A DNA stretch of 64,000 nucleotides from Chloroflexota bacterium (GTDB lineage: Bacteria; Chloroflexota; Anaerolineae; Anaerolineales; Villigracilaceae). Numbering within the stretch: position 1 is the stretch's first letter; each line of letters starts with the position of its first letter. The notes below the pieces were generated by a model that saw only the letters and a program-made list of their open reading frames with translations, ran no database searches and was not told the DNA's origin. This document shows positions 33,372 through 43,134 of the stretch, in pieces. A program made the position numbers and the translations under genes. The DNA is taken from NCBI GenBank assembly GCA_016235445.1, contig JACRLB010000003.1:124001-188000 (forward strand). Direction: 5' to 3'.

Positions 33372-35042
33372 ATGTCAATGGATATCAAGTGGATCATTTT
33401 TGCAACGCTATTGATTGCCAATGCGGTCACGGCATTCACCATCGCATGGATGCTTTCGCGCAGGCCGCCCAAATCCGGCATCCACTCGATGACGCTAATG
33501 CTTTTGGGGCTGGGCATCTGGTCATTCAGTTATGCAATGATCGCGCTTTCTCCAACGCTTGAGGTAAAACACCTCTGGCTGAAGCTGGAAAATATCGGCA
33601 TCCTATCCGTGCCTGTATTGTGGTTTTTCTTTACCCTGAAATACACGCGGCTGGATAAATGGCTGACCGGCAAACCAGTGATGCTGTTATTCGGAATCAT
33701 TCCAGCCGTCTCGTTGATATTTCTCTTTTCAGACCGCTGGTTTCATCTATATTACACATCCACGCATGTTGCCATGGAGTCCGGGGGACCGTTGATCATC
33801 AGCCGCGGACCCATGTATTGGGTTGCGCTTACCCATGCCTACCTGCTGAATCTGATTGGCGTGAGCGTGCTGGTCTGGCGTTTTGTTAAATCACGGCTGG
33901 TGTACCGCAAGCAAATGCTCTATCTGATCGGGGCGGTTGTCGTCCCGTTCGCCATTAATATCATCTACCAATTAATGCCGGGCCTCCTGCCCTTCTTTTC
34001 CGTTCCCGTGGATTTGACCCCCCTTTTTTTCAACGTGACAGCCATTCTGCTTGTGGCGAGCATCTTCGGCCTGCGCCTGTTTGACCTCGTGCCGATTGCC
34101 CGCGATACGGTTTTGGAGCATATCCCGGAGATGGTCTTTGTGGTGGATGTGCATGACCGCGTGATGGACGCAAATTCGATGGCACAAAAATGGCTGGGCA
34201 AATCCATCGAGGAAATGTCCGGGCAGGACCCTGTGGAGGTTTTCCGAAGCTGGCCCCAATTGCTTAATCGTTTCTTTTTTACGGAATACTCCCGCGAAGA
34301 GATTGAAATTCCGGGCGTCCCGCCGCACACGCTTGAAGTTGTGGTCACTCCCATTTACAACCGCTTCAATACCCTCGAGGGACGTGTGATCGTGGCGCGG
34401 GATATCACCGAACGAAAGGCGCTCGAAAATAAATTAAAGGAAGTCAATGTCTCGTTACAGAATCAATTGAACGAGAACGAATCGTTACGCGCCAAACTTC
34501 AGGAACAAGCCATCCGCGACCCGTTGACCGGCGCCTTCAACCGCCGCTTTTTTTCCGAAGCATTGGACAGGGAATCCGCAAGGGCAATCCGTGAAAACTC
34601 CTCCTTCTCCATCATCATCCTCGACGTGGATCACTTCAAACAATTCAACGACACCTACGGTCACAAGTGCGGTGACATTGTTCTGCAAGCCCTGGCAAAT
34701 TTCCTCGACGAAAATACGCGCCAGGGCGATATTGTCTGCCGCTATGGCGGCGAAGAGTTCGTCCTCCTGATGACCGATGCCGCGTCTGAATCTGCGTTTA
34801 AACGCGCGGAACTTTTTAGAAAACAATTCGAAGAAACAACCATCGAATACGAAGGCAGGCGGCTTAAGTGTACTTTTTCGGCTGGCATCGCATCCTGCCC
34901 GGAACATGCCGCTTCCGGTGAAACCCTGTTAATCCTTGCAGATCAGGCGCTTTATCGATCCAAGGCCGAAGGGCGTGACCGTGCGACTGTCTATTCCCCC
35001 GAAAATTACTACCAAACTTCAGGAGACAGCTATGCAGATTGA
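33372..35042 (+). CDS. Diguanylate cyclase with 7TM sensor and PAS domain
   Basis: A 556-residue membrane sensor. Seven or eight N-terminal helices (about residues 5-230) form a histidine-kinase-type 7TM region. A PAS domain follows (VLEHIPEMVFVVDVHDRVMD), then a short coiled coil (ALENKLKEVNVSLQNQLNEN). A GGDEF domain completes it with DPLTGAFNRRFF, DVDHFKQFNDTYGH and the active CRYGGEEFVLL. It should make c-di-GMP. The signature is GGEEF, which is active in many enzymes, and no inhibitory RxxD site is obvious. The gene starts 13 bases after hutI and its end overlaps the arginase start by 11 bases. Confidence 0.92.
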   Translation: MSMDIKWIIFATLLIANAVTAFTIAWMLSRRPPKSGIHSMTLMLLGLGIWSFSYAMIALSPTLEVKHLWLKLENIGILSVPVLWFFFTLKYTRLDKWLTGKPVMLLFGIIPAVSLIFLFSDRWFHLYYTSTHVAMESGGPLIISRGPMYWVALTHAYLLNLIGVSVLVWRFVKSRLVYRKQMLYLIGAVVVPFAINIIYQLMPGLLPFFSVPVDLTPLFFNVTAILLVASIFGLRLFDLVPIARDTVLEHIPEMVFVVDVHDRVMDANSMAQKWLGKSIEEMSGQDPVEVFRSWPQLLNRFFFTEYSREEIEIPGVPPHTLEVVVTPIYNRFNTLEGRVIVARDITERKALENKLKEVNVSLQNQLNENESLRAKLQEQAIRDPLTGAFNRRFFSEALDRESARAIRENSSFSIIILDVDHFKQFNDTYGHKCGDIVLQALANFLDENTRQGDIVCRYGGEEFVLLMTDAASESAFKRAELFRKQFEETTIEYEGRRLKCTFSAGIASCPEHAASGETLLILADQALYRSKAEGRDRATVYSPENYYQTSGDSYAD

Positions 35043-35937
35043 TATTATCGGCGTACCCATAGACCTCGGCGCAGACCGCCGCGGTGTAGACATGGGCCCC
35101 AGCGCGATCCGTTACGCACACTTGCAAAAAAAACTCGAAGACCTCGGCTACACCGTGCAGGACGAAGGCAATGTGGAAGTACCCATCGCCGAAATGTGCT
35201 CCATCACCAACTCGAAATTAAAATATATCGACTGCATCATCCCCATGGCGCGGCGCGTGGCAGGAGCGGTGGCAACCTCTGTGCAGGCCGGGCGCTTCCC
35301 GCTGGTGCTGGGCGGCGACCACAGCCTTTCCATTGGCTCCGTCCGCGGCGCGGCGCGCAATAAAAAAATCGGCGTCATTTGGGTCGACGCCCACGCCGAC
35401 TTCAACACCGCCGAAACAACGCCATCCGGAAATATTCACGGCATGTCGCTTGCCATTCTCGCCGGGCTTGGCGATAAAAGCCTCGTTCAACTGTGGGACG
35501 AATCACTTCCAGTCATAGACCCGCACAAGATCGCCATCATCGGCGCGCGTGACCTCGACACGGGCGAGAAGGTCAATCTGCAAAACGCAGGCGCGATGGT
35601 CATGGGCATGGAGCAAATAGACCGCTACGGCATGGTCTCTGTGGTGGAGAAAGCCATCGAACACGTCAGCCGCGATGTCGACGGCATCTTCCTCTCCCTC
35701 GACCTCGACGCACTCGACCCGCGCCATGCCCCCGGTGTCGGAACCCCCGTCCCCGCCGGCCTGACCCAGCGCGAAGCCCACCTCGCCTGCGAGTTGATCG
35801 CCGAAACCGGCAAACTGATTGGCATGGACCTGGTCGAAGTCAACCCGATCCTCGACATTCAAAATCAAACCGCGTCCCTCGCCGTGGAATTCGCCCTCTC
35901 CGCTTTGGGGCGCCGCATCTGGAACGGACATTCATGA
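35032..35937 (+). CDS. rocF: Arginase
   Basis: A 301-residue ureohydrolase that splits arginine to ornithine and urea. Manganese-binding motifs are [24 protein letters not shown] and [19 protein letters not shown], the arginase-type order. The N-terminus [21 protein letters not shown] is typical of arginase rather than agmatinase. The ATG at 35032 follows AGGAGA and lies inside the end of the diguanylate cyclase gene. The next gene overlaps by four bases. Confidence 0.93.
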   Translation: MQIDIIGVPIDLGADRRGVDMGPSAIRYAHLQKKLEDLGYTVQDEGNVEVPIAEMCSITNSKLKYIDCIIPMARRVAGAVATSVQAGRFPLVLGGDHSLSIGSVRGAARNKKIGVIWVDAHADFNTAETTPSGNIHGMSLAILAGLGDKSLVQLWDESLPVIDPHKIAIIGARDLDTGEKVNLQNAGAMVMGMEQIDRYGMVSVVEKAIEHVSRDVDGIFLSLDLDALDPRHAPGVGTPVPAGLTQREAHLACELIAETGKLIGMDLVEVNPILDIQNQTASLAVEFALSALGRRIWNGHS

Positions 35938-36704
35938 AACCAACGCTGACTGACTTGGAACGACTCGCCCGCGGCGCAGGAACCATTCTGCGGGATGGAT
36001 ACAACACCGAACACACGGTTCATTACAAAGGGACAATTGATCTTGTTACCGAAACAGACCACGCCTCTGAATCATTTTTGATCCGCGAGATTCAATCCCA
36101 ATTCCCAGACAGCCACATCCTCGCCGAAGAGAGCGGCGAAACCGCCGGGGAAAACGAAGGCACATGGTTCATCGACCCGCTGGATGGAACAGTCAACTAC
36201 GCCCACCACATCCCCGTCTTTTGCGTTTCGATTGCGTACGCCATCAAAGGAAACGTCATCCTCGGCGCAGTGTACGACCCCCTGCGTGATGAACTGTTCA
36301 CCGCCGAACGCGGCAAGGGCGCATTTCTCAACGGCAAAAAAATTCAAGTATCAGACACAACTGAATTACAAAAAAGCCTGCTCGTAACCGGCTTCCCCTA
36401 CGACACCTGGGACACGAAACTGGATAACTTCAAACATTTTGAACGCCTCGCCAAAAAGACCCAGGGGGTGCGCCGCCTCGGCTCCGCCGCCCTGGACGGT
36501 TGCTACGTTGCCGCAGGCCGCTTCGACGGTTTCTGGGAATTCGCCCTGCGCCCCTGGGACATTGCCGCCGCCGGCCTCATTGCCGAAGAAGCCGGCGCCC
36601 GCGTCACTACCATAAATGGCGGAGCCGATTATTTATCCACTCCGATATCCATCCTTGCGACAGCGCCAGGGATTTATGAAAAGATATTGGAACAGTTGAA
36701 GTAG
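35934..36704 (+). CDS. suhB: Inositol monophosphatase family protein
   Basis: A 256-residue Mg2+-dependent phosphatase. Metal-binding motifs are ILAEESGE, WFIDPLDGTVNYAHHIP and the late RPWDIAAAGLIAEEAGA. Family members dephosphorylate inositol-1-phosphate or related sugar phosphates, and in some bacteria also act in rRNA processing; the substrate here is not known. The start codon overlaps the arginase stop (ATGA). The three genes before it read in the same direction with tight spacing, so this is the last gene of a hutI-to-suhB operon. Confidence 0.9.
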   Translation: MKPTLTDLERLARGAGTILRDGYNTEHTVHYKGTIDLVTETDHASESFLIREIQSQFPDSHILAEESGETAGENEGTWFIDPLDGTVNYAHHIPVFCVSIAYAIKGNVILGAVYDPLRDELFTAERGKGAFLNGKKIQVSDTTELQKSLLVTGFPYDTWDTKLDNFKHFERLAKKTQGVRRLGSAALDGCYVAAGRFDGFWEFALRPWDIAAAGLIAEEAGARVTTINGGADYLSTPISILATAPGIYEKILEQLK

Positions 36705-36718
36705 CATAAGGAACTTCG

Positions 36719-36787
36719 GTACCGCAACATTCATGTTGCGCGTGTTTGAGATAAAACCGCCACTCGCAAGATAAATCTTGCGGTACG
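36719..36787. repeat. GTACCGCAANAT inverted repeat
   Basis: The outer arms GTACCGCAA and TTGCGGTAC enclose two small palindromes, GCAACATTCATGTTGC and GCAAGATAAATCTTGC. Related copies are at 44215-44286, 53249-53271, inside the pheS T-box at 44432-44450, and at 31950-31982. Confidence 0.75.
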
Positions 36788-36927
36788 ACAATCAGCCTGC
36801 CCCCAAAACTTTCAGCGGCGCGAATGATCGGGGGCACGAACCAACTGTCCGCGCGGAGTGAGGCGAGGGTAATCTAAATCCCATGAAACTAAATCGGAGC
36901 GCGAACTTCAATCCACCTGGGAAATCG

Positions 36928-37683
36928 TCACGGCAGGGGCGGGACTTTTAACAGCACCCCAACCAGATACCCCGCCATCGCGCTGATGGTTCCGATCAAC
37001 ATCATCTCGAAACCGCTGCGCAGAGGCCTGCCAATCGTCACGCGCGCCTTGTATGCGCCGATGCCAAATAACACCAGCGCCGTGACGAGCACAGACAGCC
37101 ACATGCTGGTGGCAACGGATAAAAATAGAAACGGCGCAATCGGCACAAGCGAGCCGACGATTGCAGAAAGCCCCACGATCCACGCGGCGCGGAAGGCGGT
37201 CTTTCGATCCACGGGCGCGAGCTGGTGTTCCTCGGCCATCATCACCGCCACCCATACATCTTTGTTTGCGGTAATGGTCTCCACGATATGCTCGAGCAAT
37301 TCTCCCCTGAAGCCCTTGCTTTCATAAATATCGCGGATCTCCTTTGTTTCGATATTCGGCGCTTCGTGAATGTGACGGTACTCGCGCTCGCGTTCGCTTT
37401 GGTACAAGTCTGCATCGGCGAGGGTGGTGGTGAATGCCACCGCGCCCATCGAAATGGATTCAGCGAAGGTGGTTGCAAGCCCCGCCACCAAAACCACGCG
37501 CACATCGTGGGTGGCGGCGGCAATGCCCAGCACCACGCCCAGCACGTTGACCAGCCCATCCTGCGCGCCCAAAATAAAATCCGAAAGCCCCGAGGCGCGT
37601 TTGTGCGGGTCGGTTTGGGTGTGGTGCAAAACTTCATTAATGATGGTGTCGAGTGAAGCGGGGTTCGTATTCATATCATCCAA
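36928..37683 (-). CDS. VIT1/CCC1 family metal transporter
   Basis: A 251-residue membrane protein with five helices in the VIT pattern. The first helix region is SDFILGAQDGLVNVLGVVLGI and the second has ATTFAESISMGAVAFTTTLADADLY. A central cytoplasmic helical region rich in Glu and His (SEREREYRHIHEAPNIETKE) would bind metal. VIT proteins carry Fe2+ or Mn2+ out of the cytoplasm. The gene has no partner nearby; an alternative ATG four codons in is possible. Confidence 0.9.
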   Translation of the reverse strand: MDDMNTNPASLDTIINEVLHHTQTDPHKRASGLSDFILGAQDGLVNVLGVVLGIAAATHDVRVVLVAGLATTFAESISMGAVAFTTTLADADLYQSEREREYRHIHEAPNIETKEIRDIYESKGFRGELLEHIVETITANKDVWVAVMMAEEHQLAPVDRKTAFRAAWIVGLSAIVGSLVPIAPFLFLSVATSMWLSVLVTALVLFGIGAYKARVTIGRPLRSGFEMMLIGTISAMAGYLVGVLLKVPPLP

Positions 37684-37764
37684 TTTTGTAAAAGCTGTGG
37701 GCGGGTTTGCGAAACCAATGGGTCATTGTCGTCAGAGTTCGATTGCTTATTATAAGACCATCTT

Positions 37765-38784
37765 ATGAAACCCCGCACCCGCCTCCCTGCCATCCTTGCA
37801 TTCATCCTCCTGCTTGCATGTCAAATGCCTGCCAGCCTGAACCTGTTGGTGACCACCCCCACGCCTCCCCCCACATCCACTGCAACGTTCACACCAACCT
37901 TGACGTTCACCCCCACGTTGACTTTAACTCCCACACCCACCATCACGCCGACGCCTGCGCCTCTTGCCCGCCGCGTGCTGATTCTAACCATCGACGGTTT
38001 ACGCCCCGACGCCATTCCACTTGCGCCCATGCCGAACCTGATGGCGTTGATGAACAGCGGAGCGTACACCCTCTCTGCGCAGACGATCTATCCCAGCGCC
38101 ACGCTCCCAGCCCACACCTCCATGTTGAGCGGGTTGTGCCCGAAAAAACATGGCGTAGATTGGAACGACTACCTCCCTGAAAAAGGATATGCCCAGGTCA
38201 CCGACATCTTCGACATTGCCCACGCGGCAGGCTTGCAAACTGTCATGTACGTGGGCAAGGAAAAACTGCGGCAGATCACAGAACCATCCAGCGTGGACAT
38301 CTTCGCCTACGTCAACGACCGCGACCTTGTGATCACCGAAAGACTGCTGGCAGAGTTCCCCCAGGATTTCAGGTTGATGTTCGTTCATTTCCCCCTGACA
38401 GATGGGATGGGGCACGTATATGGCTGGCTTTCGGGAGAGCAGTTGAGCGTGCTGTTTCGCGCCGACCAGGCTCTCGGCAACCTGCTCGCCGAACTGGACG
38501 CAAGAGGCCTGCGCGAAGAAACCCTCATCATCGTCACTTCAGATCACGGCGGACACAACACCACCCACGGCTCCAGCCTGCCCGAAGACATGACCATCCC
38601 CTGGGTCGCGGCAGGCGCGGGCATTCAACCCGCGCAGTTGACAACCCAGGTCCAAACTGTGGATACCGCCGCCACAATAGCCTATGCCCTGCAACTGCCG
38701 ATTCCCTCCGAATGGGACGGCGTGCCCATCTACGAAGCGTTTGGCCTGCCCGTTGAAAAGCAATCACAACCCTGCCTGAAATAA
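37765..38784 (+). CDS. Lipoprotein, type I phosphodiesterase/nucleotide pyrophosphatase-like
   Basis: A 339-residue secreted hydrolase of the alkaline phosphatase superfamily. The signal peptide ends at LLLACQ, a lipobox with Cys at residue 19. A Thr-Pro spacer of about 40 residues follows. The catalytic domain has LTIDGLRPDAI with the first metal Asp, ATLPAHTSML with the nucleophilic Thr, and VTSDHGGHNTTHG with the metal His and Asp residues. It should cleave phosphodiester bonds outside the membrane. The convergent neighbour is also a lipoprotein hydrolase. Confidence 0.88.
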   Translation: MKPRTRLPAILAFILLLACQMPASLNLLVTTPTPPPTSTATFTPTLTFTPTLTLTPTPTITPTPAPLARRVLILTIDGLRPDAIPLAPMPNLMALMNSGAYTLSAQTIYPSATLPAHTSMLSGLCPKKHGVDWNDYLPEKGYAQVTDIFDIAHAAGLQTVMYVGKEKLRQITEPSSVDIFAYVNDRDLVITERLLAEFPQDFRLMFVHFPLTDGMGHVYGWLSGEQLSVLFRADQALGNLLAELDARGLREETLIIVTSDHGGHNTTHGSSLPEDMTIPWVAAGAGIQPAQLTTQVQTVDTAATIAYALQLPIPSEWDGVPIYEAFGLPVEKQSQPCLK

Positions 38785-38789
38785 ACAAC

Positions 38790-38814
38790 ATCCCCTGCGT
38801 GGCACACAGGGGAT
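38790..38814. terminator. Hairpin between convergent genes
   Basis: ATCCCCTG and CAGGGGAT form a stem with a nine-base loop, followed by the AT-rich TAATTATTAA. The T run is weak, so termination is likely but not certain. Confidence 0.6.
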
Positions 38815-38832
38815 AATTATTAACTCACCCTG

Positions 38833-39771
38833 TTACGGAAAATAGAAATCAACCGCCAGCGGCTGATGATCCGACGCATTGCGGAGGATGTTTTTCGCCA
38901 CAAGCGGCTCATTGCTGGGCCTGGGCAATTTATAGGATGGAACATCCAGCATGGCTTGCGTCACCCAAACATGATCCACCTGGCTGACATCTGAAAAGAA
39001 CGACAACCCCACCGCCGTAAAAATAGGCGGACATGCAATCTGGCTTGCCGGAGAACCGATCAGCACCTCCGGGGGAGGCATGGTCATATCGCCCATCAGG
39101 ATCGCCGGGCCGCCCACAAAAGACTCCACGGCCTTTGCAATATTTTCGACATTCTTACAACCCACCTCATCGAAATTGGGGCGGATGTGCGTGGCAAAAA
39201 CCTGCACCGACTGTCCGCCTGCCGTAATCACCTCGGCCCGCACAAGACAATTCGCCACATTCGAATAAATTTCGGAACTTTTGATTTGCAGTTTGGAAAA
39301 TAATACCAGGTCGTATGTATTGCCATTTTTATCCACCGAGGCGTCATCGGCCTGGCAGTAAATGTATTCCATGCCCAGGTCGCTGGCCGCCTGCTTTGTG
39401 ATCGCAAAATCATCCGCGCCCCAGCCATTGGCCTCCTGAACGGCAAGCACATCGGCGTTGTATGCCTGCATAACAGATAGGACCTGCGCCAGCCTTTCCT
39501 GCCCGCCATCCTGAATGTTATAGCTCATAAAACGCACAGCCCCTTCGTGGGTTTGCAGGGCGGCGGCGGTTGCTGTCAATATAGAATCGCTGGGGATGGT
39601 TGCCGTCACGTACGGGGTTTTGGTTGGGATGTTTCTTGTGGGAGTATCTTCAATGATCCTTGCCCCCTCAGGAATTTTCGACGTACCGCAGGCCTGCATC
39701 AAGGCCATGACCAGCACAAGGAAAAAGCCTGTCTTTGTCCATCTTTTAATTTTTAAATGATTGTTGCTCAT
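38833..39771 (-). CDS. Lipoprotein of the endonuclease/exonuclease/phosphatase family
   Basis: A 312-residue protein with a lipoprotein signal (FFLVLVMALMQACGT) and a Thr-rich spacer. The EEP domain shows MSYNIQDGG, the metal-binding Glu in VLAVQEANGW, the catalytic His in VFATHIRPN, GDMTMPP in place of the usual GDFN, and SDHQPLAVDF at the end. The GDM change weakens the classic GDxN motif. Substrates could be nucleic acid, phospholipid head groups or sugar phosphates. AGGAG lies before the ATG. Confidence 0.86.
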   Translation of the reverse strand: MSNNHLKIKRWTKTGFFLVLVMALMQACGTSKIPEGARIIEDTPTRNIPTKTPYVTATIPSDSILTATAAALQTHEGAVRFMSYNIQDGGQERLAQVLSVMQAYNADVLAVQEANGWGADDFAITKQAASDLGMEYIYCQADDASVDKNGNTYDLVLFSKLQIKSSEIYSNVANCLVRAEVITAGGQSVQVFATHIRPNFDEVGCKNVENIAKAVESFVGGPAILMGDMTMPPPEVLIGSPASQIACPPIFTAVGLSFFSDVSQVDHVWVTQAMLDVPSYKLPRPSNEPLVAKNILRNASDHQPLAVDFYFP

Positions 39772-39894
39772 ACGAATCTCCTCATCTCTCTATTTGGTTT
39801 TTCGCAAACTACCTTCATCCTTTGGGATGGTACATTATAAGAGATTACCGTCATTTGCAAAGTTATTTGGAGAAGTTTCGCCGGGCAGAATTGA

Positions 39895-40047
39895 ATTTGT
39901 CGCAGTCGTACAAACCCGGCAGGGGACAGAACCATCCCTCCACATGGAGAATTAGCGCGGGTATAAAACCAGGTTCTGTCCCGTGGGCCTGACGATGATT
40001 GTGAACTGATAAAAAATCCCCCGAGTTTTGCTCGGAGGATTTTTTTC
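39895..40047. repeat. Inverted repeat GGGACAGAACC and a terminator
   Basis: GGGACAGAACC (about 39917-39928) and GGTTCTGTCCC (about 39971-39981) face each other around a 42-base spacer. From 40012 a hairpin with AAAATCC and GGATTTT arms and T runs on both sides terminates the small membrane-protein gene on the minus strand. No gene is seen from 39772 to 40049. Confidence 0.65.
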
Positions 40048-40049
40048 AT

Positions 40050-40328
40050 TTATGAAGCTGGCGGAAGCGGCTCGTTATTGGCGGACAGGGCTTCCGGCTT
40101 TTTGCGAAGGAGGAAGAAGCCTGTAATGACCGGGACGAGGATCAAAATGACGGAAACACAAAGAAGGGCATAGCCGGCTGTGGGAGGCATGGGTTGATCC
40201 GTTCCACCCAGCGAGTAGGTCCCGTTTCCGGTGACGCCGCCAAAGCCAATAATACAGGTGAACAAACTGCAACACGAACATAAGAGTGCAAGAACAACGG
40301 TAATTATCACGCTGGTATTCTTGTTCAT
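40050..40328 (-). CDS. Small two-helix membrane protein with cysteine-rich first helix
   Basis: A 92-residue protein. The first helix (SVIITVVLALLCSCCSLFTCII) contains four cysteines. A glycine-rich loop follows (GFGGVTGNGTYSLGG), then a second helix (LLCVSVILILVPVITGFFLL) and a polar end. The ATG at 40328 follows AAGGAG. No family is recognised. It lies 77 bases before the start of the convergent terminator region and just downstream of pheT, but with its own ribosome binding site and leader it is probably separate. Confidence 0.72.
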   Translation of the reverse strand: MNKNTSVIITVVLALLCSCCSLFTCIIGFGGVTGNGTYSLGGTDQPMPPTAGYALLCVSVILILVPVITGFFLLRKKPEALSANNEPLPPAS

Positions 40329-40405
40329 TTGATATCTCCTTTTATGTTTTTCAGTATACAAAAATAAAAAATGGGATGCAAGTTTCAGCCTGCATCCCAT
40401 TGGTA

Positions 40406-43033
40406 CTAACTTCTCAACTTCGCGCCGATGGTCTGTTCCAATCGTTTGACGATCTTGTTGCGGATCGCGGCGGCATCGGCATCGGTCATCGTTTTGTCTG
40501 ATTGATACGTGAGACTGTACGCCAGTGACTTTTTGCCAGCCCCGATCTGATCGCCTCGATAGACATCGAACAGGCGGACATCCGTGACGGTCTTTCCGCC
40601 CGTTTGCCTGATCAATGCTTCGACGGTATTTGCTTCCACTGAATCATCCACGATGATGGCGATGTCTTCATAGATGGGCGGGGTCTCAGGGACGGCTTTG
40701 ATTCCGTAGGTGGGGTTTAGTTTCCGCATGAGGTCGAGGTCGAATTCAGCGATGATGACAGGAGAGTCTCCGAACTCGAATTTCTCCTTTGCCAGCGGAT
40801 GCAGTTCACCGAAGACGCCCACGGCCTGTCCGCTCACTTTGACTTCGGCAGATTTGCCAGGGTGCAAATGATTCGCGCTCCCGAAAGAGCTTCGGGACGA
40901 TGTGAGCGCAGTCGAAGCGCCTGCCGCAGTGTAGGAAATGTCTGGGAGGCGCAACCCGCTCAAAAGGAGTTCGAGGCGTCCTTTCATGTCGAAGAAGTCA
41001 AAATGGGGCGAGTCTTTCGCGCTGTGCGTGTCCCACGCAGAGGCGGTGCGGGAGCCTGTCATCACGATGGCGAGTTTGCGCGGCTCGAAAGGTAAATCAC
41101 TACCGTTGGGTTCAAAGACGGAACCGACTTCAAACAGCGCAATGGATTCTGCGCGGGCATTTTTCTCCGCGATCTCGAGCACGGAGGTAAGCAGACTGCG
41201 GCGCAAAACACTGCGCTCTGGCGCGATGGGATTCGCGATGCGGACATAACTTTCGCTGGCACGCAAACGCGCTTCGCGTTCGGGAGAGGTCATACGATAG
41301 GTGACGATTTCCTGCAAGCCAACGGCCACGAGCAGATCACGCAGATGTTCCTCCCACTCGTGGACGGGGTTGCCCACCTGCGGCGGAAGCGCATCGGCCA
41401 TCGTGGTGGTGGGGATGTTGTCGTAGCCGTAACTGCGCGCCACTTCTTCAAGCACATCCGCAAGACCGATGACGCCTTCGGCGATGTCCATGCGGTGAGG
41501 AGGGGCGGTGACTTGTAACTGGTTATTGGTAATTTGACATTTGAATTCAAGACGGGTTAATAGCTCGGCGATTTGTTCAAGCGTGAGATCGATGCCAAGC
41601 AGGCGTTTGACATCCTGCGAGGTGACATCCACAACTGAATCTTTTGGCTTGAGCGGATACGCATCCACGAGGTCGGGGGCGATTGTGCCGCCAGCCCATT
41701 CAGCCATATATTGAAGTCCGCGCTTCACGCCCAGCTCCGCGAGGGATGGATGCACGCCGCGTGAAAAGCGGAAGGATGCTTCGGAGGGCAGGTTGTGCTG
41801 TTTGGCCGTGCGGCGGATGTTGATGAAGTTCCACGCCGCGCCTTCGAGCAGGATGTTCTTTGTGCTGTCGCTCACTTCGGATTCAGAGCCGCCCATCACG
41901 CCCGCGAGGGAGAGGGAGCCTTTTTCGTCACACACCAGCACGTTCGTGGAAGTGAGCTTACGTTCCACGCCATCGAGCGTGGTGAGCTTCTCGCCGTCTT
42001 TTGCGGCGCGGGTGCTGATTTTTATTTTTTTGTGGGGCAAGTTGCCAACTTGCCCCACGCGACCCGCCAGCACATCATAATCAAAAGCATGGAGCGGCTC
42101 GCCGAGTTCGAGCATGGCATAGTTGGTCGCATCCACGATGTTGTTGATGGCGCGAATGCCTGCCAGTTTGAGTCTGCGCTGAATTTGGTAGGGACTTGGC
42201 TTGATCTCCACATTGCGAATCAACCCCGCCACGAAGCGCGGATTGAGTTCGGGGTTCGTGATTTCGATTTCGACGAGGTCGGTGACTGGTTGTAAATTAG
42301 GGGTTGTGTGTTGCGTGTTGCGTGTTCCGTTGCCTGCCTGTTTACCTGTGTACGTGTCTACCTGTTTACGCACTTGCCGCCCCGTCAACGCCGCCAACTC
42401 TCTTGCAATCCCAATCACATTCGCGTTGCGTGCCATGTTCGGCAGAATGGAAATATCCAACACCGCGTCGCCGATATAATCGGCAAGCGGCATTCCCACG
42501 GGCGCATCGTCATCGAGGATGATGATGCCGTCGCTTTCGTCGGTGATGCCGAGTTCCTTTTCGGAGCAGACCATCGAGTACGAATCCACGCCGCGGATTT
42601 TGGCGCGTTTGAGGGTCATTAGCACTTGTTCGTCGGCGTGACCGTCATACAGCGTTGAGCCTTCTTTTGCATACGCCACTTTGATCGGCTTTTCGAGTTT
42701 GCCGGCACCCTTCAAGTGGAAAATGTTCGGCGCGCCTGTCAGCACGACCTGTTCCTGTTGACCGTCGAACAGGTCAAGCAGAGTCAACTTGTCTGCATTG
42801 GGGTGAGCCTTCACCTCGCGGATTTCCGCCACGACGATCTTTTCCTTGTCCCATGCGATGCCGTTGGTCTTGAACTCGTGCTTCTCGCCTTCCTTGTAGA
42901 CCGGCATGGGCAGGCCGACGTAGAGAATCTCGTCCACTTCGAGACCAGCGAGAGTTAACTTTCGGGCAATATCTTCGGGGGTGAGTCCGTTCAGGTCAAT
43001 AAAATCTTTTAGCCAAGAGAGAGGTATTTTCAT
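40406..43033 (-). CDS. pheT: Phenylalanyl-tRNA synthetase beta subunit
   Basis: The large subunit of PheRS, which positions tRNA-Phe and edits mischarged tyrosine. At 875 residues it is longer than the usual 790-800. The order is the tRNA-binding EMAP-like domain (KIVVAEIREVKAHPNADKL), the B3/B4 editing domain (RLKLAGIRAINNIVDATNYAMLELG), B5 (RLLGIDLTLEQIAELLTRLEF), the catalytic-like core and the C-terminal anticodon-binding fold (PPIYEDIAIIVDDSVEANTVE). The excess length is explained by in-frame repeat peptides at DNA 40872-40930, 42032-42058 and 42299-42385. It lies downstream of pheS and shares its T-box. Confidence 0.95.
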   Translation of the reverse strand: MKIPLSWLKDFIDLNGLTPEDIARKLTLAGLEVDEILYVGLPMPVYKEGEKHEFKTNGIAWDKEKIVVAEIREVKAHPNADKLTLLDLFDGQQEQVVLTGAPNIFHLKGAGKLEKPIKVAYAKEGSTLYDGHADEQVLMTLKRAKIRGVDSYSMVCSEKELGITDESDGIIILDDDAPVGMPLADYIGDAVLDISILPNMARNANVIGIARELAALTGRQVRKQVDTYTGKQAGNGTRNTQHTTPNLQPVTDLVEIEITNPELNPRFVAGLIRNVEIKPSPYQIQRRLKLAGIRAINNIVDATNYAMLELGEPLHAFDYDVLAGRVGQVGNLPHKKIKISTRAAKDGEKLTTLDGVERKLTSTNVLVCDEKGSLSLAGVMGGSESEVSDSTKNILLEGAAWNFINIRRTAKQHNLPSEASFRFSRGVHPSLAELGVKRGLQYMAEWAGGTIAPDLVDAYPLKPKDSVVDVTSQDVKRLLGIDLTLEQIAELLTRLEFKCQITNNQLQVTAPPHRMDIAEGVIGLADVLEEVARSYGYDNIPTTTMADALPPQVGNPVHEWEEHLRDLLVAVGLQEIVTYRMTSPEREARLRASESYVRIANPIAPERSVLRRSLLTSVLEIAEKNARAESIALFEVGSVFEPNGSDLPFEPRKLAIVMTGSRTASAWDTHSAKDSPHFDFFDMKGRLELLLSGLRLPDISYTAAGASTALTSSRSSFGSANHLHPGKSAEVKVSGQAVGVFGELHPLAKEKFEFGDSPVIIAEFDLDLMRKLNPTYGIKAVPETPPIYEDIAIIVDDSVEANTVEALIRQTGGKTVTDVRLFDVYRGDQIGAGKKSLAYSLTYQSDKTMTDADAAAIRNKIVKRLEQTIGAKLRS

Positions 43034-43134
43034 ATTTCAACCTTTTTTAAACACGAAGGACACAAAGTACACGAAGGATGTAAAGATTCTTTCTTCTTTC
43101 TTCTTCATCCTTCATAATTCATCCTTCATCCTTT

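Noticed and set aside
39895-39995. A riboswitch in the GGGACAGAACC/GGTTCTGTCCC region
   Set aside because: No known aptamer signature is seen and it lies downstream of both neighbouring genes; it is treated as a repeat.
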